64,000 bases of DNA from Climacium dendroides (Eukaryota > Streptophyta > Bryopsida > Hypnales > Climaciaceae): assembly GCA_950106755.1 (NCBI GenBank), contig OX467084.1:34041213-34105212 (forward strand). The letters are read 5' to 3'. Shown here in pieces: positions 1 to 11,900 of this stretch (positions within the stretch are counted from its first letter, which is position 1; every line of letters begins with the position of its first letter). The position numbers and the translations under genes were made by a program. The notes beneath the pieces are model-generated. The model did not search any database and was not told where the DNA came from. It saw only the letters and a program-made list of their open reading frames with translations.

Positions 1-264
1 AGTGTGCCTTGTGCCTTTGCCACAACCAAAGTAACAAAATAAAAAGCAAAATTATTTTTTTAATTTTTTAAGCAAAAGACTAATTTGAAATCTATAACTT
101 TCACATTGTAGGTCCAAATGTCATGAAACAAAGCCCATGCACTCTTCTTTACAGAGGGCTTTTCAACAATACCAAAAATGTGACAAAGGAATGTACAGTC
201 TAGGAGATCTCGCTACATAACAAACAAAACAAAACAACAAAACAACAACCTAACTTAATGAGCC
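1..264 (+). repeat. Dispersed repeat D, copy 1
   Basis: AT-rich non-coding repeat starting at the window edge with AGTGTGCCTTGTGCC and ending in a run of AAC triplets and CCTAACTTA. A reverse-complement copy lies at about 24675-24945. A plus-strand copy lies at 16190-17030, split by a later insertion, and a weaker piece at about 23600-23756. It abuts a TTAA-CCCC element on its right. Confidence 0.7.
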
Positions 265-572
265 TTAACCCCTAAATGCCCAAGGCTTGTTTTGAGCTTC
301 TTGAAATTTGCTTTAAATTGAATAAAATGCTAACATTTTGATAAGTTGCATCAATTTTTTTGGATTTGTAACCATACAAACTTAAATTAGACTTGTTGGA
401 AATTTCATAGGAAAAGAAAACACAACAATATTACTTATGGAGTGAAAGATTATAATGTTTGACCATGAGGGTGTTAAAACTATGATAATCTTTCAACTCT
501 CTTTTTACATGTCAAATCTAAAAAGTTGGTGACCAAAAGAATACGAGGTTAAAGGGCGGTATTTAGGGGTTA
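265..572. mobile_element. TTAA-CCCC TIR element, family A copy 1
   Basis: Short non-autonomous element. It begins TTAACCCCTAAATGCCC and ends GCGGTATTTAGGGGTTAA, so both ends show TTAA followed by an inverted CCCCTAAAT terminus. No coding capacity is seen. A TTAA duplication with CCC-type termini is the piggyBac signature, but no transposase was found, so the superfamily is inference. The right end lies 64 bases before the ATG of the RRM gene and touches its first telo-box. Confidence 0.65.
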
Positions 573-591
573 AACCCTAGGGAAACCCTAA
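572..591 (+). promoter_or_regulatory. Two telo-boxes upstream of the RRM-protein gene
   Basis: AAACCCTAG at 573-580 and AAACCCTAA at 583-591 lie about 45-65 bases upstream of the start codon. Telo-boxes (AAACCCTA) are established promoter elements of plant ribosomal-protein and ribosome-biogenesis genes, which matches the predicted product. No clear TATA box was seen. Confidence 0.6.
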
Positions 592-636
592 GATTACAAA
601 GCCTCGCAGAAGCCTTAGATCTGCTGCACTGGTACA

Positions 637-3600
637 ATGGAGGGAGGCACTGAGGTCGGTACTGCTACTTCAGGCACTGTCAGCGATGATGCTGATGAGC
701 GCACTATCTTTGTTCGCAGTTTGCCTTACACAGTTACCGACGCGCAGGTAAGTTTCTTACTTAACTTTCAGCTCCCAAGGTTCTCGCTTGTATTCTCAGA
801 TTGGCTTATTCTGGACTATGTTGGTGTGGTTCTCGGTTCGCTGATAGCGTTCTTTGGCCGACAGCTCGAGGACTACTTCAGTGAAGTTGGTCCCGTTCGG
901 AATTGCTTCACGGTGCAAACAGAAAGGTGCGTGTTCATTACGTTTTGCGACGGGGTTTAGCCTTGCGTTTGTTGTTCAGAGTTTTTGGGCTTTTATGAGC
1001 GCACACAAGCATTGTCAGAACGTGGTTAGACCTGGTGCGGATTGAATCTTGAAGATGAATTTGCTTTCCGGACATGCGATTTATTGTGTGGTACGTGAGA
1101 CCTGTATCTTTTTTTTGATAATGCAGGTGTTGAACAACATCCAGGATTCGGATTCGTGCATTTGTAAGTTTTTTAAAACTTTCAAGTACTTATATGATAT
1201 TCCTATACCTTTAAAGTTCCTTATTGTTGGATTTGAGTTGAGGTAGTATAATATGGACGAACTTGTTCTTGTATGTGTTGGTTCTTCGACTGGGGATTTC
1301 CCTCGGTGAATTCTTTGTACCTCGATGCATTGATAATGTCTGTTATTTACACTGCTTCTTGGATGTCAATGTCAACCTTGCTTTGTACAGTGCAGTAAAG
1401 GAGGATGCAATTCGAGCAGTGGAAATAAAGAATGGTGCCTCTCTGCAAGGTCGCAAGATTAAGGTCGAGCTTGCAAAGCGTCGGGCTCCGCTGGATACGA
1501 GGCATCCTAAAGGCAAGCGTAAAGGTAAGTTTCTCTATTGGAGCTTGAATTTGTTTTCAATTTTCGTGTAAAGTAACGTATTTTTGTCTTCATCGTGTAT
1601 TTCTGTCTTTCATCGTTTATTTCTGGACAATGGAAACCCTCAATTGGGCATTTTCTCGACAGATTTAGAGAAAACCGCAGTGGAAGATGGAGCTGTGGAG
1701 ACGACTGAAGCACTTGTGCCTGAACCCAAGGACAAGGAAGCGAAGAAGCGAAAAGCTGCCGATAGTGAGAACAAGCACCCCATCGCAGAGCTTTCGCGGG
1801 GAGCAGTTGTTGATCGGAAAATTAAAGATGGTATATCCAGGGCACTTGATATGTGCAATAGCAGTCTGAATTTTTGCATGACCAGATTGAAGAGGATGAT
1901 CCTGAAGGATTGGCCACTACTGCAAAATGATCACGAAATAACTGTGCTGGCTTAGTAACTAGGTTTCTGTTTGTTGGACGACAGCTAAAATTCCAGCAGT
2001 GAAGGGATTGCCAAAAGATTCAAAGAAGCGTCCGCGTGAAGTGGGCAAAGCTTCCAATCCTCAGAGGTGAGCATGTTGTCTTACAGCCTTTAGTTGATAT
2101 CGATTGTAACTCGCAGGTTACAAAATTTTCAAATTTCTGCTTTTTGTTTTTTGCATTGTTGCACTTTAAATGAGACGGCACTCCCAAGTATATCATTGCA
2201 TCTTCTTGCTAGGTATCATGAAGGCATTGAATGTACACTCTGCTTGTCCTCTTGGAACTGAGAATGAGTACTAGCTCATTAGTGCACAATGCCTTTATTC
2301 TTTGCATTCATTGAGAGGTGCGCTGTTTGCTAAATGCAGAACTGCACGGACAGTTGTTATAGGCTGTCTGGAAAATCCCAAAATGGTAGAGGCTGCGATC
2401 GCGAAGGCCAAGAAACTAGACACAGTGGAAGATGTGCGTCGTCCTGTTCCGGAGGCTGAACTCATCAGTCGGGATATTGTTCTACATTTCATGATGTCAT
2501 TGCGAAGAAAGATTTTGAACCTGCGCTACCGGTAGTGTGACTCTGCGATGGTACCAGTTTCTATAAAATTCTACTCGTAAATTGATCACCGAAACTTACT
2601 CTGTGAACTACACCTTAATCAATAGTTGCATGGAGATTGTCAGTACTTGGTTGTCATATTTGGTGCAGGATGCAATTGTGTATTGTAGCTTATTTACTTG
2701 TCTGTCGTACCGTTGGCAGGTTTGGCGAAGGATGGGTGCAGGGGAGAGGCCATAGACATCGTTTACTCTTCAGTGAAAGCAGCATGTCAAGCTGTAGCGG
2801 CTCTTCACAGGCAGAATGTAGGAGGAGGAAGTGCTATTTGGGCTCGCCAACTTGGTGGAGAGGTAATTCTTTCAGACAATTTTCATTTGTGGGTACTAAG
2901 TTTGCTGTTTAGCAGTAATACCAATATATGTTTAAAACTTCAAGCCGTTAGGCCTTTTTGCGTATATGCATCTCAGTAATTTGTAACTATCTCGTGAATT
3001 AATAATGACGAAATACTCGTTTATTTGACAAAAAGATTAAGGTTGAGATAGATTTCATTTGACCAATCCTGTTGAGGTTTCTGGTAGTCCCGAAGCGTTA
3101 AAACGAACAGCAAGCGCTTTCTTCACGAGGTCATTTCAGGACTTAATCTATGCTTTGAATCTAAGTGTGTTTCTTGGAAGAGTAGATGGAAGTCGGTTTG
3201 ATAAAATGTTTTACCTTTAGGGTGTGAAGGTCATGAGAAGTTGTGTCAGTCTAGTCGTGTGATGGTCGAGGACTTTGACCGGGGTGTAAAGGTTCATTTA
3301 GAATGAGCCAAGTAGGAGAACGAGGATGAAATGCACTGGGCACCGAGTGGCACAAGCAAAGGTTGTGTTAATGAGAGAGATGCTACGGGCTTAGAAAACC
3401 CTTTCTGACTTGTCGTCGTCGTGCTTGTTGTCATGAAGTAGATCGATCGGTTGTCTACATGGTCTTTAACTCAAGAAGGATGAAATACACTGGGCACTGA
3501 TTAGCATGAGCAAAGCTTGTGACTGTGAGCGAGATGCTTTGGACCTAGAAAAACCTTTTCTGACTTGTGCAACTAGGTTATCATGTTGCAGTATAGCTCT

Positions 3601-6600
3601 TGATCATCATTTATGTTTCTGAGTGTCAAGAGTTGCGGTTGCCATTCTCAGACACTCGCTTTTGACCTTGAAAACCTGGACTGGCTAGTGCACAGCTCCT
3701 GACTATCCTTTGGACCTCGTGATCCTATGTCACTTGGTGTTTCGTAATGTTGGGAGAAATTGTCAAGAGCTCTAGAACGGTTTTTGGTATGAGTAGTTCA
3801 GAGTGAAATTAGATAAATGTTTTGTGCGTAAACATCTGTTTTCTGCTAGGGCTTCTATCGCTGGTTTATTGTCGTCTTCTCAATATCCAGTTTTACTCAT
3901 GGAGGATGAAACGCACTGGGCACCGAGTGGCACAAGCATGCTTGTGTACATGAGTGAGATGCTACGGGCCTAGAAAACCCTTTTCTGACATGTGTACCTC
4001 GATTGTGGTAACTGTTGCCTGTGATTTGTGTATGATGGACTGCATCAGTTGAGATATTGGGTATGGATATTGAGGATGATGAAACGCACTGGGCACCGAG
4101 TGGCACGAGCATGCTTGTGTTTATGAGAGAGATGCTGCGGGCCTAGAAAACCCTTTTCTGACTTGGTTCATTCTTTTACTGTTTTCTCACATGTTACTAT
4201 AGCCGGGACATGTTGTGTTGTTTGTCTCTGTTTTGTACGTACGAGGATTAAATGCACTGGGCACCGAGTGGCTCAAGCAAATCTTGTGTTCATGAGAGAG
4301 ATGCTACGGGCGTAGAAAACCCTTTTCTGACTTATGCTTATTTAATTTTTTTTTTTGTGTCAGTATAGCCTAGACAAACTGTGCTTTTTGTCTCTGTTGG
4401 GCGTGTACAAGTAGGATGAAATGCACTGGGCACCGAGTTACACAAAACTGTGTTCATGAGAGAGATGCTACGGGCCTAGAAACCCCTTTTCTGACTTGTC
4501 CGTACTCCCCGGGTGTCTTCTAGTCGTGTATCCTAGTTGTCTTTTCTTTTCCACGATTAGTAAAGATGATGCATGTTAATGCTGTGGGTAACGAGTTTCA
4601 TGGATGATGACTATTCCAGTTTGTGTTATGCTTCGACTTCTGAAAAATGTCCTTTGAACTCGAAGCGTTTAGCTTGACATCAAAGGTGTCATTTAATGTT
4701 GTCGACAGTGTAGAACTAGGTTGAAGTTCAAGAATGATGAAACGCACTGGGCACCGAATGGCACAAGCTAAGCTTGTGCTCTTGAGCGAGATGCTACGGG
4801 CCTAGAAAACCCTTTTCTGACTTGTGCTCATCCTCAACTTAGCGATCGTTTTGTTAGGTTTCTGGAGTATTTCGCCTTGGTCATGAACGTTTTCTCCTTG
4901 GAAAGAATGGAAATGGTATCCCGCTCTATCAGAAGAATTATTAACATAGTAGTTTGCTGTCTTAGCACCTGAGTGACTCTTCCGTAGTAGTGGTTCGTGT
5001 ATTAAACTCTCATGTCTCGTCTGCAGGGTGTGAAGCTGAAAAAATGGCGACTCATTGTTCGAAATCTTCCCTTTATGGTAACTATATCCTCTCATGATAT
5101 CAGTTGTGCAGTTGATGACATGTATGCTTATGTTTCCAATTCTAAGTGATGTAATTTGTGCTTTTACAGCTCAAAGAACAGACCTTGCGTCAGCTATTCT
5201 CGTCGTCAGGGTTCGTTTGGGAAATCACCATTCCTAGGAAACCGGATAACTCGTACGTTTCTATTCCTCCTTATTTTTGTACTCTTTAGTTCCTCTAGGA
5301 ACTGGGAATCCTGCAAGCGGACAGTAAAACTTCCAAGCCCTGACTGTTTTAACACTTTTGTGGAGCCCATCTGTAGTCGAGATTCTGAATTTCTGAAAGC
5401 ATGCGACATAGATCGGTTCTTATTGGACAGTTGCACACAGAAGTATTTAATTGGCTGTCATTTGTGAACCCATTCAGATCGAAAGGATTTGCATTTGTTG
5501 GTTTCACCTGGAAGGCAGACGCTGAGAAGGTAAACTAGCTACTCTTACAGTAGAATTCTTATGGTAATTCCTGCCCTGCTGAAATCTATTTTTTTCTTCC
5601 TACCAAATCTCTTAAGTGTCGTTGAATTAGCTTCATGTAAATACTTTCATGATCTTCAAGTTGGTCTGTGTCAAGAGACGAGGTGAACAATTTAGCCTTC
5701 TAATCAGTTTAAGCAAATTTGTGGGCAATCAAAGCAGTTAACGGGACATTAGTCAGCAAGAGACCTATTGCGGTAGATTGGGCAATGGCAAAACGAGAGT
5801 TTGAAGCTGTTGCAGCTAAAGCTTCCCCTCTAGGTTTGCCCCTTTTCATTTTCCTTCTCTGGCCATTGTGGTGCTTTTGGAGGTACCTGACACTGTGATC
5901 ATGCAATATTTCGATTCTCATCTGTATACTGCCTTGACAGAAGAAACTCGTGACGACGATGACGACACTGCTAGCGAGCAGGAAAGTGACGAAGGTAGTG
6001 AGGAGAGAGAGGAAGGAGACGGAAGTGAATCTGATGAGGATACCGAGTTTGCAGTGAAGGCTACGAAGAAATTGAAAGTCGATGTTCTGAAGCCGGGAAA
6101 GCAAATCGCGGATCTGGATATGGCAAGCAGTGATGACGAGGATGATGAGGAGGATGAAGACGAAGATGATGAGGACGAGGATTTCTCTGAAGAGAAGGTC
6201 GTTGATTATTCAAGAGAGAAAGAGTTAGCCAAAAGGGTTTTTGAGAGAGTGATGGCCTTAAGCAAGGCACAAGAGCTAGATGAAGCACTGTCTGATGATG
6301 ACGCTGAATTAGAAGTGAAGGAAACAGCTCCCAAAAAGGTTTCTGCCAAGGACACTAAAGTTCCTGTAAAGGAAACCAAAACTTCTGAAACAAAAGCCTC
6401 AGTAAAGGAAGTCAAGAAACCAGAATTAGCGGAGCCGTCTAAGAACAGAAAGAGCGAACCTGTCCCAGAAACCTCACAGGAAGATTGTTTGAACAGGACA
6501 GTTCTTGTCAGGAACTTGCCGCTGGAGGCAAAAGTACAGGACTTGCGCCGTCAATTTTCTGAGTTTGGCGAAGTGAAATCATTTCGACTGGTGCTCCACC

Positions 6601-8918
6601 CAATCATAAAGTAAGCTTTGATGGTACTCATGTTTCGGGTTATTATGTTATACCTTATCTATCGTAAATTAAGTCTGATTACTCTTATTTCGGCATCTTC
6701 TGCTGATTCTCACCCAGTATTTTCTTTTTTCTTTACAGGAGACCCAAAGGAACTGCTTTTGTGGAATTTGTTACCGCTGGGGGTGCCCAAGAAGCAACTT
6801 CTGCTGCAAGTCGGTCTGAGGCAGATGGTGGACTTGTTGTTGGAGGGCGAAAGATAACCATGAATTTGGCGTTGGACCGTGATCAAGCTAAACAAGTTGC
6901 AAGGCAAATGTCTAAAGAGCAAGACGATCACGATCGACGGCATTTGAAACTTGCAAAGGTGCAGATTTTACTTTTCATCCACCGTCCAAAATATTTGCAA
7001 GATAACATTCTTGTCGCTATCTGCATCGCTTGTGGGTTTCCATTTTTCTCTTCCAACTTCTGCATCGGTGTGAAAGAGTCAGTCTGGTGAACTTAGGAGA
7101 AGCTGAACGTTTAGGTAGATGAAATGGACAGTTCAAGCGTTCTGGACAGATATGTCAACGAGTGAACAATCATCCCAATTCTCGTTGACAGTCGAAGAGC
7201 AGTTGTAGACTTGAAGTCAATGTGTTGAATTCTGGCATATTGTCAGCTGCTTACTTGAATTTTCTGCTACTGCAGGAAGGCTTAATAGAGGAAGGGACGC
7301 CTGCTGCTCGTGGTTTATCCAAGGGGGACCTTATGAAACGCAAACAGTACGTTATTACTTATAGTTTTGGGAATGTGTCGTGGAGAAGCGCCAAATTTGC
7401 TCTTGAAAGTTTGCTCATCAACGATACTTGGGGTTCGGAGTGCTGCTCTCTCTTTTGACAAATTAGAGAGGTTTTCTGATCCTTTTTGGTGCTTTGTCAG
7501 GATTGAGCATGAGAAAGCAACTAAATTGCGAAGTCCAAATTTTCATGTTTCCACAACTAGACTTGCTGTACATAATGTTCCAAAAGATATGACTGAAAAG
7601 GAACTCAAGCGGCTGTTCATCGAAGCAGTTAAATCCAGAGCATCAAAACAGCAACCTGTGTTGAAGCAGGTTCGTCCTCTTTAGCTGCTTTGAATTTACC
7701 TCGGTGATTCAGTTTCATCATTGAGCTGTGTTCTTATACGGGTTATTGAATGTGATAGAACTCCCAGGTTTAGGTGCTATGTGCTGCAGATGGTCTTTTG
7801 CATCAATCTGTGTCTTTAGGTAACTCTCATTTTATGGTCGGAGCTGTACTGTATATTTTGAATCTCACATAGAAAGCCCGATTCTTGGCTTGTAGGTGAA
7901 AATTTTGCGGGATGAGGTAAAGGGAATGCCAGGTAGCGGTGGAAAGTCTCGAGGGTCTGCTTTTGTAGAATTTACTGAACATCAGCATGCACTTGTGGGT
8001 TTGCGGGTTTTCAACAACTATCCAGGTATGTTCTCTCTGTAAAATGCGATTTGTTTTTGCTGAATGTTGATTTCAGCACTATGTACTGATTGAGATATTC
8101 CTCGTAAACCTTACTTTGTTCATTTTTGGTACTAAAGTAATCTGTCGTGGATTGATGAAATTTTCCTACATCTTAATGTAGGAATTTCCAATTATGAGCA
8201 AATTCTTACTGTTATTTTGGTAACGCTTGTTCAGAGACATTTGGATCAGAGCACCGTCCTATCATTGAATTTGCTATTGAAAACTCCCAGAAACTAAAGT
8301 TGAGAGCAACGCGGGAAGCACTAGCGAAGGGTAGGCAAGCTAGGATTGCAAAGGGATGGTGCCGAGAGTCAAAGGGATGGATCCTACAAGAAGGCTAAAA
8401 AGTGGGAATCAAAGAATGGTACGGAATCGTCTGTGAAGGACATGGGGAGATCTGCTAATGATGAAGCCCATGATGTTGGTCAGCCGGGAAAAAGAAAGTG
8501 GGAGAAGAAAGGCAAAAACCAAAAGAACACAGACCAGAAAACAGAGGCTGTCGTGTCCAAACAGGAAACAGGTACAGAATCAAAAGGCTTTGCTATAGAA
8601 GGGAAGAAGCCTAGTAAGAAACGCCAGAAACTTGTAGAGGGCAATTTTGTGAAGCAGGACAGGACCACAAGTGAGAAAGCCAGCAATGGTCAAACTAAGA
8701 GCAGTAAAACGACTCCAGACAAGGGTCAAGCAGTTAATATAGCTCGAGTTTCTCCTCAGGTATTTGCGTATCCATCATCACTAATTCTGATGACGGAGCA
8801 ACCTGAAGTTGTCGATAAGCTGGACAAGCTGGTTGCCGAGTACCGCGCGAAGTACTTCAACACCCCTACTGGATCAAAGTCAAAAAGTGACGCAGATTTA
8901 AAACGGTGGTTTGAGTAA
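637..8918 (+). CDS. RBM28-like: RBM28/Nop4-like multi-RRM nucleolar protein, 18 exons
   Basis: Probably a nucleolar RNA-binding protein for large-subunit pre-rRNA processing. Likely exons: 637-747, 865-926, 1126-1163, 1391-1524, 1663-1830, 1985-2066, 2340-2478 (end unsure), 2720-2862, 5027-5077, 5170-5252, 5478-5529, 5714-5833, 5941-6610, 6739-6958, 7276-7346, 7501-7669, 7896-8025, 8235-8918. RRM1 shows TIFVRSLPY and GFGFVHF. A degenerate second RRM spans exons 7-8. RRM3 shows RLIVRNLPF and KGFAFVGF, RRM4 TVLVRNLPL and KGTAFVEF, RRM5 RLAVHNVPK and RGSAFVEF. Exon 13 holds a long Asp/Glu tract, exon 18 a Lys-rich tail ending RWFE. Order, acidic linker and tail match plant RBM28 homologues. The ATG at 637 is the only sensible start. 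Most junctions are canonical GT-AG, but the joins at exons 2/3, 7/8 and 11/12 miss phase by one base, and exon 18 needs a one-base frameshift near 8335-8350. The gene is either mildly broken or affected by sequence errors. Confidence 0.88.
3321..3411 (+). ncRNA. Box C/D-like snoRNA copy 1 (intronic)
   Basis: C-box-like AGGATGA at 3323-3329 and D box CTGA at 3405-3408. The copy shares its CACTGGGCACCGAGTGG segment and the GAGAGATGCTACGGGC block with its sisters. It lies in the long intron 2863-5026 of the RRM gene, sense strand, as plant intronic snoRNAs do. The guide target is not identified. Confidence 0.7.
3475..3567 (+). ncRNA. Box C/D-like snoRNA copy 2, diverged
   Basis: C-like AGGATGA at 3477-3483 and D box CTGA at 3560-3563. 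It keeps CACTGGGCAC and CCTAGAAAAACC but has changes in the middle hairpin and in the block before the D box. It is the most diverged copy and may be inactive. Confidence 0.55.
3899..3992 (+). ncRNA. Box C/D-like snoRNA copy 3 (intronic)
   Basis: C-like AGGATGA at 3903-3909 and D box CTGA at 3985-3988. The CACAAGC/GCTTGTG hairpin is intact apart from its loop, and the block before the D box (GGGCCTAGAAAACCCTTTT) is conserved. Confidence 0.7.
4072..4165 (+). ncRNA. Box C/D-like snoRNA copy 4, consensus C box
   Basis: Perfect C box ATGATGA at 4076-4082 and D box CTGA at 4158-4161, about 75 bases apart, which is normal for box C/D snoRNAs. One of two copies with a consensus C box, so a good candidate for a functional member. 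Confidence 0.75.
4241..4334 (+). ncRNA. Box C/D-like snoRNA copy 5
   Basis: The C box is decayed to AGGATTA at 4244-4250; the D box CTGA is at 4327-4330. The rest matches its sisters closely. The weak C box may reduce stability. Confidence 0.6.
4409..4498 (+). ncRNA. Box C/D-like snoRNA copy 6
   Basis: C-like AGGATGA at 4413-4419 and D box CTGA at 4491-4494. A few bases are deleted in the central hairpin compared with the other copies. Confidence 0.65.
4560..4647 (+). ncRNA. Possible unrelated box C/D snoRNA
   Basis: Between snoRNA copies 6 and 7 a different sequence has AGATGATG near 4564, a perfect ATGATGA at 4604-4610 that could be a C' box, and CTGA at 4640-4643. There is no sister copy and no clear terminal stem, so this is only a candidate. 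Confidence 0.25.
4730..4824 (+). ncRNA. Box C/D-like snoRNA copy 7, consensus C box
   Basis: Perfect C box ATGATGA at 4734-4740 and D box CTGA at 4817-4820. The CACAAGC...GCTTGTG hairpin and the ATGCTACGGGCC block are conserved. With copy 4 it is the best candidate for an active RNA. It ends about 200 bases before exon 9. Confidence 0.75.
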
Positions 8919-11900
8919 GTGTTTTCCTAACAGTCGATTCAGTGTAGCTTTACAGTCCACTAGGATCGACTCCCTTTGTATTGACCACTCCTTATACAGT
9001 CTGAACTACGTGATTGGTAAGACTGATAATCCATTGGGTTGACGGTGGCCGATTTTGTATTCCTAATCTTGAATTTTTTGATAGATTTTGCGATCCCAGC
9101 CTCGGTTTTGAATGAGTGTACAGTACAGAAGCGGATCCAGTGAGAGCAGTGTGTCGCTGACTGATCACTGCTCAGGACCGCAGTGCTCCGTTTGTTGGGT
9201 ATCAAAAGATTACGTTGTGGGAAGTTTGGCTTACCCACACTGGTGTAGGTTAAGATATATAACAGCAACTATCAAGAGTGGAGCATGGAAATGGTCAACT
9301 TGGCGATCTCAGGATCTGTTTCAGAGACTAGAGTTCTTCGTAACAATCACGATGTGCAGGCGAAGTTCAACAGAACACAAAATGTTGACTTCCGTAAAAT
9401 CTCTTGAATTTGAGAGGTACTGCTGAACTCTTTCAGGCAGGCTTTCGTGATGTGGCAGTTCTCAAGAAAATGAGGTATCAGTATCAGGAGTTATGGACAA
9501 CAATTGAAGCTAGTTTGAACACCCTAAAGTAAAAGAATCTACAAAAGAATCTACAAATACCATGCTCCAAAGACTATATAGCATTTCAATCCTCACAAAG
9601 GGAATCAAAATGCAACTTTTATATAACCAATCAAAGACAAAAAATTCAAGCCACTATTATACAACAAACCTCCACAGGCAAAGTACTAACAAATTTCTTG
9701 TTGAGAATTTTTTGAACTTGAATCACAAGACATTGTTGGAATCAAATACAAAGGACATTATTGCTATTCACACACTAATCTAGCCATTTCTAGGAAACCC
9801 TGGATATATTTTGGAATGGAAGGAGTAGTTCATCAATTTTTTTTAGAAAAATGATTCATATTGATGACCTTAAATCATATCCATGTCATGGAATCAACCA
9901 TTATTTGAACCAATACTATTGCAAACTAAAAAGTCAACTTCAAAATTTATATTAGCAACTTTTGTATGATTTTTTGGTTTTGATTTTTCAAATATAAAGT
10001 CTTATTATGGTAATTTTGTAAGATGTTGATATTAATTATTTACCAATATAGTTTATGATAGACTATTTTTACATTTAGAAAATATAATCTTTGAGGAGAA
10101 TTAACCATCTTTATCTAGTTACTTATCCTATTTGTAATGTGGATTTACAGAACATTAGATGAACAAAGTTGGATGTTGTGAGAGGATACATTGACATTTG
10201 AAAGGATATAATTGATAATAAAAATAGGTTGATTTAACAATCTAGAATTGACTAGTGTTGTTAGGAAATTCATGCTTCATTTATGCTTCCTACTCACAAA
10301 CCTTTGCTTTAAACATGCCTATTTGGTCTACTCAACAACCTTTTTTCCAAGCAAGTTTAGATTAAAGGGCATGAAGGATGTGTAATAGTAGATGATCCCT
10401 TAGAAGTCCATTAAGAATCCTAGCACTACCATATCTAAACAAATTAAAGTGCACAATGTATATTGTGAAGTTAATTACCATACCCTTTGAGAAGGCCTTT
10501 CAAGGACATTTTTCTTATATTCTTTCCAAGGACATTTTTCTCCTTGTACACTTGTTACTTCATGCATAGTCTTTACAAAAACACAACCTATTCCAAGTAT
10601 AAAGTGTTTCTTTGTCCTTTTTTAATTCTTTGCCGTTCAGTTACAATTGAAGAAGTAAATTTTGAGGAAAATAATCTTTATGTCCTATCAAATCACTTGC
10701 ACAAGTCAATTGCAAATGTAGAAGATGGATAAACACAAAGGAGATATAAAACAAGCATTAGAAAGTGAGGGTGAAGAATGGAAGAAGGAAGTGAGAGATG
10801 ATGGCTCTTGGCTACAACTCATAGGTTTGAAATTACCATAAAGTGTGGTCACCAGAACTAAATGTTGGATTGAATGTGATGGGATGTCTACTCTAGAATC
10901 CACTCATAATGATGTTCAAGACAACATTAAAATTTGAATAAGTAATAGTATATTTATAAAAATGAAGTAATCTTCACTCAAGATTTTCCTCATACATTTG
11001 TCTTAAACTTTCTAATGCTAAGAATTTGTCACCTTGGTCAATTTTTAGTAGAAAATGAACTACATAATAATATTTAGTTGAAGGATATTTATTGTAGATA
11101 CAAAGAATCAAATGTCAATTTGTGCCAAAAATTCCCTTGCTATTAAAGGTAGTGACTTAGAAATGTGTATCTAGTGAACCAACAAAAAATATTCCTAGAG
11201 AGAGTGAAGTCTAAAATTGCTATTTAGATTTATGCATGACAATCTGACCTACACAATCTTCTAATTAACAAGACTTTTTTGACAAATGTTGCCAACAAAT
11301 GAACATGAACAATATGGTATACATCATCTTCCAATCCCTAACCATTTTTTTTGAGAAATTCTTTATAATTAACCATCTCCCAAATTCACCCCTAAAACTT
11401 CCAAATCTCCAATGTTTTTTTGAAGGCAAAACAAGATGAAAAATAAATTTGCACGTATCTTTTGAAATTGATTTTTTTTGCCCATCATATTTTTACATTG
11501 CTAAGATGCATCTTTTAAAGGAAAAATAGAGAGAAGACATTTTGCAATGTTATAATATTCTCTTCTAAAATCTATGCCCCCAAGTAGGACCCCTCTTATA
11601 TATAAGGTATACTACCCCATTCAAGGCCAAATGAAAACAAGCTCACAGTGGGCAAAATTATAGTAGTAGTGTACATTTTAGAATTTGAATGTACACCACT
11701 ATTATATATTTGTCTACAATGGGCTTGTTCCCATTTGGCATGGAATGTGTAGTTTACCTTATATAGGACCACCGTTTGATTGCAAAGTTGTATGCTTATG
11801 AAAAATTTGTTGAAGGATTTTTCCATATAAAAATATATTGGGATGATAAAATTTTGGAAAGATGTTTTAGAGGGAGTATTTAAACAAAAGATAAACCTAC

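Noticed and set aside
4085..4110. GGCACCGAGTGGCAC resembles part of a Cas9 tracrRNA hairpin
   Set aside because: Short chance similarity within the snoRNA hairpin; no other CRISPR component.
3321..4824. Regularly interspersed similar units, superficially like a CRISPR array
   Set aside because: Units are about 90 bases with irregular spacers in an intron of a eukaryotic gene and carry C/D boxes, so intronic snoRNAs explain them.
5709..6288. Minus-strand open frames opposite the acidic exon
   Set aside because: Mirror images of the GAN-rich coding strand; no independent support.
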